Shown: piece after piece, positions 6,434-7,570 of the stretch | Position numbering within the stretch: the stretch's first letter is position 1 | Layout: each line of letters opens with the position of its first letter | Source: VBCK01 sp035939615 | GTDB lineage: Bacteria; Pseudomonadota; Gammaproteobacteria; Burkholderiales; Burkholderiaceae_F | Length of the DNA stretch: 7,570 bases | NCBI GenBank assembly: GCA_035939615.1 | Contig: DASZFP010000104.1 | Coordinates: 1-7,570, forward strand | Direction of reading: 5' to 3' | Made by a program: the position numbers and the translations under genes | Notes under the pieces: generated by a model | What the model was told of the DNA's origin: nothing | Seen by the model: the letters and a program-made list of their open reading frames with translations, nothing else | Databases searched by the model: none

Positions 6434-7279
6434 TTAGGTGCTGGGCGTGGCGCGGCCGCGCAGCTTCTTCACGACGCCCGCCACGGCGCCGAACACGGCG
6501 ATAGCGCCCAGCCCGATCAGCTTCAGAAGGCCTTTGCCCGCGCCGGTCTTGACGACAGCGGCCGCGGCTCCTCCCGCGATCAGCGCCGCCAGGCCGTATT
6601 CGGCCACGCGGTCGCCCGAGCGGAACTCCGCGTAGCGCTCGCCCGGCACGTATTCATAGGTGCTCAGGGCGTCGCGAAAGGCGGCCACGTCCGCGCTCAG
6701 GTGGGCCGGATCGTCGACCAGGGTCGCGCTCATGATGCCGGTGCGGCCGAGCAGCCGCACCGTGTAGTTGATGACTGGTTCGTTGCGCTCATCGTGCAGG
6801 CGCTTGCCCCATTCGAGCCGCTTGGTGGCGGTGTCGTAGTGGGGCGGCACTTCCCAGCCGTCCAGGTACATCTGCGAAAGGCCCAGGCGCTTGCGCTCCT
6901 CGTTGCTTTCCTTCTCGCTTTCCTTCATCGACTGCAGCAGCTTGTCGGCATCGATTTTCTCGTCGTCTTTCACGTAGCCGTCGGGCGAGAAGCTGAACAC
7001 CGCGAACCACGATCCGTGGACCGGAACCAGCGTGTAGTGGTTGTCCGAGGGCGGATTGCCGAGCAGCTGGAGGAATTTCTTGCTGCCGGGCGCTTCCAGG
7101 AACTGGTAGTCCTGGGTGAGCTTGAGGGTGGCTTTCTCGCCGATCTTCGCCTCGGTCGGCCCGGCGATCCAGGGCAGCTTGCGGATCTCCTCGGTGACGG
7201 AATCCTGTTTGGCCGCATCGTCGGCCGCGGCAGCACAAGTAGCGAAGGCGAGCAGGGCGAGCGGCAGCCAGCGTGACAT
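6434..7279 (-). CDS. DUF2167 family membrane-anchored protein
   Basis: A 281-residue protein of the DUF2167 family (COG4714, uncharacterised membrane-anchored proteins). A signal peptide spans residues 1 to about 19 (MSRWLPLALLAFATCAAAA). The family blocks follow: LPWIAGP (35-41), GSWFAVFSFSPDGYVKDDEKID (89-110), GWEVPPHYDTATKRLEWG (141-158) and LLGRTGIMSATLV (176-188). Two hydrophobic segments at about 226-245 and 250-270 anchor the C-terminus, and the tail is basic (KKLRGR). Most of the protein is probably periplasmic. Its role is unknown. The ATG at 7279 is preferred over the in-frame ATG at 7315 because GGAGGAG (7292-7286) lies six bases upstream and the signal peptide starts there. It is the first gene of a three-gene unit with the two membrane proteins downstream. 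Confidence 0.92.
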   Translation of the reverse strand: MSRWLPLALLAFATCAAAADDAAKQDSVTEEIRKLPWIAGPTEAKIGEKATLKLTQDYQFLEAPGSKKFLQLLGNPPSDNHYTLVPVHGSWFAVFSFSPDGYVKDDEKIDADKLLQSMKESEKESNEERKRLGLSQMYLDGWEVPPHYDTATKRLEWGKRLHDERNEPVINYTVRLLGRTGIMSATLVDDPAHLSADVAAFRDALSTYEYVPGERYAEFRSGDRVAEYGLAALIAGGAAAAVVKTGAGKGLLKLIGLGAIAVFGAVAGVVKKLRGRATPST

Positions 7280-7390
7280 CTGGATCTCCTCCGGTGGCGT
7301 CGCAAGCCCGTCCATCTGTGTATCTTAAAGGGTGAGGTGGCGCGCTGCCTGCTACGCAAACCGCAGTTTGATGCCTTGGAGGGAGACTTC
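7280..7390. other. divergent intergenic region between the DUF2167 and glutathione transferase genes
   Basis: A 111-base region that must hold both outward promoters. The only A+T-rich patch, TATCTTAAA at 7321-7329, reads TATCTT (-10-like) on the plus strand and TAAGAT (-10-like) on the minus strand, so the two promoters may overlap. No good -35 is seen for either. GGAGG at 7378-7382, eight bases before ATG 7391, is the transferase ribosome binding site. Confidence 0.4.
7286..7292 (-). promoter_or_regulatory. Shine-Dalgarno deciding the DUF2167 start
   Basis: GGAGGAG on the minus strand, six bases before ATG 7279-7277. It falls inside the longer frame that would begin at 7315, which supports the shorter product. 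Confidence 0.8.
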
Positions 7391-7570
7391 ATGCTCACGC
7401 TGTACGACTACCTGGACTCCGGCAATGGCTACAAGGCGCGCCTGCTGCTGGCGCAGCTGGGGCAGCCCTATCGCCGAGTGGAGTGCGACATCATGACGGG
7501 CCGCACGCGCACGCCCGAGTTCCTGGCGAAAAATCCCAACGGTCGCATTCCGATGCTCGAGCTGGACAAC
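7391..7570 (+). CDS. glutathione S-transferase, N-terminal part (cut by window end)
   Basis: The first 60 residues of a glutathione S-transferase-like protein, still open at the window edge. The thioredoxin-like N-terminal domain is evident. MLTLYDYLDSGNGYKARLLL carries the S/N-x-x-K/R active-site region (Ser10, Asn12) near the start of helix 1. NPNGRIPMLELDN (48-60) contains the cis-proline (Pro54) that contacts glutathione. PEFLAKNPNGRIP is the standard string of bacterial transferases. It would conjugate glutathione to electrophiles or act as a glutathione-dependent reductase in the cytoplasm; the subclass and substrate cannot be told from this part. The ATG at 7391 has GGAGG eight bases upstream. 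It is the only plus-strand gene and is divergent from the DUF2167 unit. Confidence 0.93.
   Translation, partial: MLTLYDYLDSGNGYKARLLLAQLGQPYRRVECDIMTGRTRTPEFLAKNPNGRIPMLELDN

Noticed and set aside
6230..7276. A 348-codon plus-strand open frame antisense to the DUF2167 gene
   Set aside because: DUF2167 has a signal peptide, family blocks, a strong Shine-Dalgarno and membrane anchors; the plus frame has none of these.
7280..7315. Longer DUF2167 product starting at ATG 7315
   Set aside because: It would place 12 polar residues before the signal peptide and would bury the strong GGAGGAG inside the coding region.

Overview
The window is G+C-rich DNA (roughly two thirds G+C by eye) carrying a two-subunit bacterial glycyl-tRNA synthetase. 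Protein sequence style and gene order suggest a betaproteobacterium, most likely Burkholderiales. This is inferred from recognised families and remembered synteny, not from a database search. Coding is almost gap-free. All genes lie on the minus strand except a glutathione S-transferase that enters at the right edge on the plus strand.

In minus-strand transcription order, right to left, the first block (7279 to 5538) is a tightly packed trio. It holds a secreted or membrane-anchored DUF2167 protein, a three-helix membrane protein of unknown family beginning at a GTG that abuts the previous stop, and an 80-residue proline-rich single-pass membrane protein joined by an ATGA overlap. A 135-base spacer with a promoter-like -10 and a CGATCG dyad precedes a small exported DUF2059 protein (5402 to 4905). 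A 47-base spacer with a perfect hairpin touching the ribosome binding site then leads into glyQ (4857 to 3949).

glyQ and glyS encode the alpha and beta subunits of glycyl-tRNA synthetase, which assemble in equal numbers. They are separated by a dispersed palindromic repeat element of about 200 bases, built from CCCTCTCCCGC-AA-GCGGGAGAGGG units with inverted ends. The element is flanked by a 9-base direct repeat (one mismatch) that carries both the glyQ stop and the glyS start. A strong Shine-Dalgarno in the last codons of glyQ now serves a 69-codon frame. That frame opens on glyQ's stop as ATGA, crosses the whole repeat and closes on glyS's start as ATGA. This looks like a repeat inserted into an overlapping gene junction with translational coupling possibly kept, and it is the most interesting observation here.

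Downstream of glyS follow a PlsC-type acyltransferase (1631 to 864) and a YgjP/DUF45 zinc metallopeptidase (855 to 52). A Shine-Dalgarno at 14 to 9 announces a further minus-strand gene starting at the window edge. This resembles the usual betaproteobacterial glyQ-glyS-gmhB-plsC-metallopeptidase-gloA run, but without gmhB. No RNA genes, CRISPR arrays, transposases or phage genes are visible.
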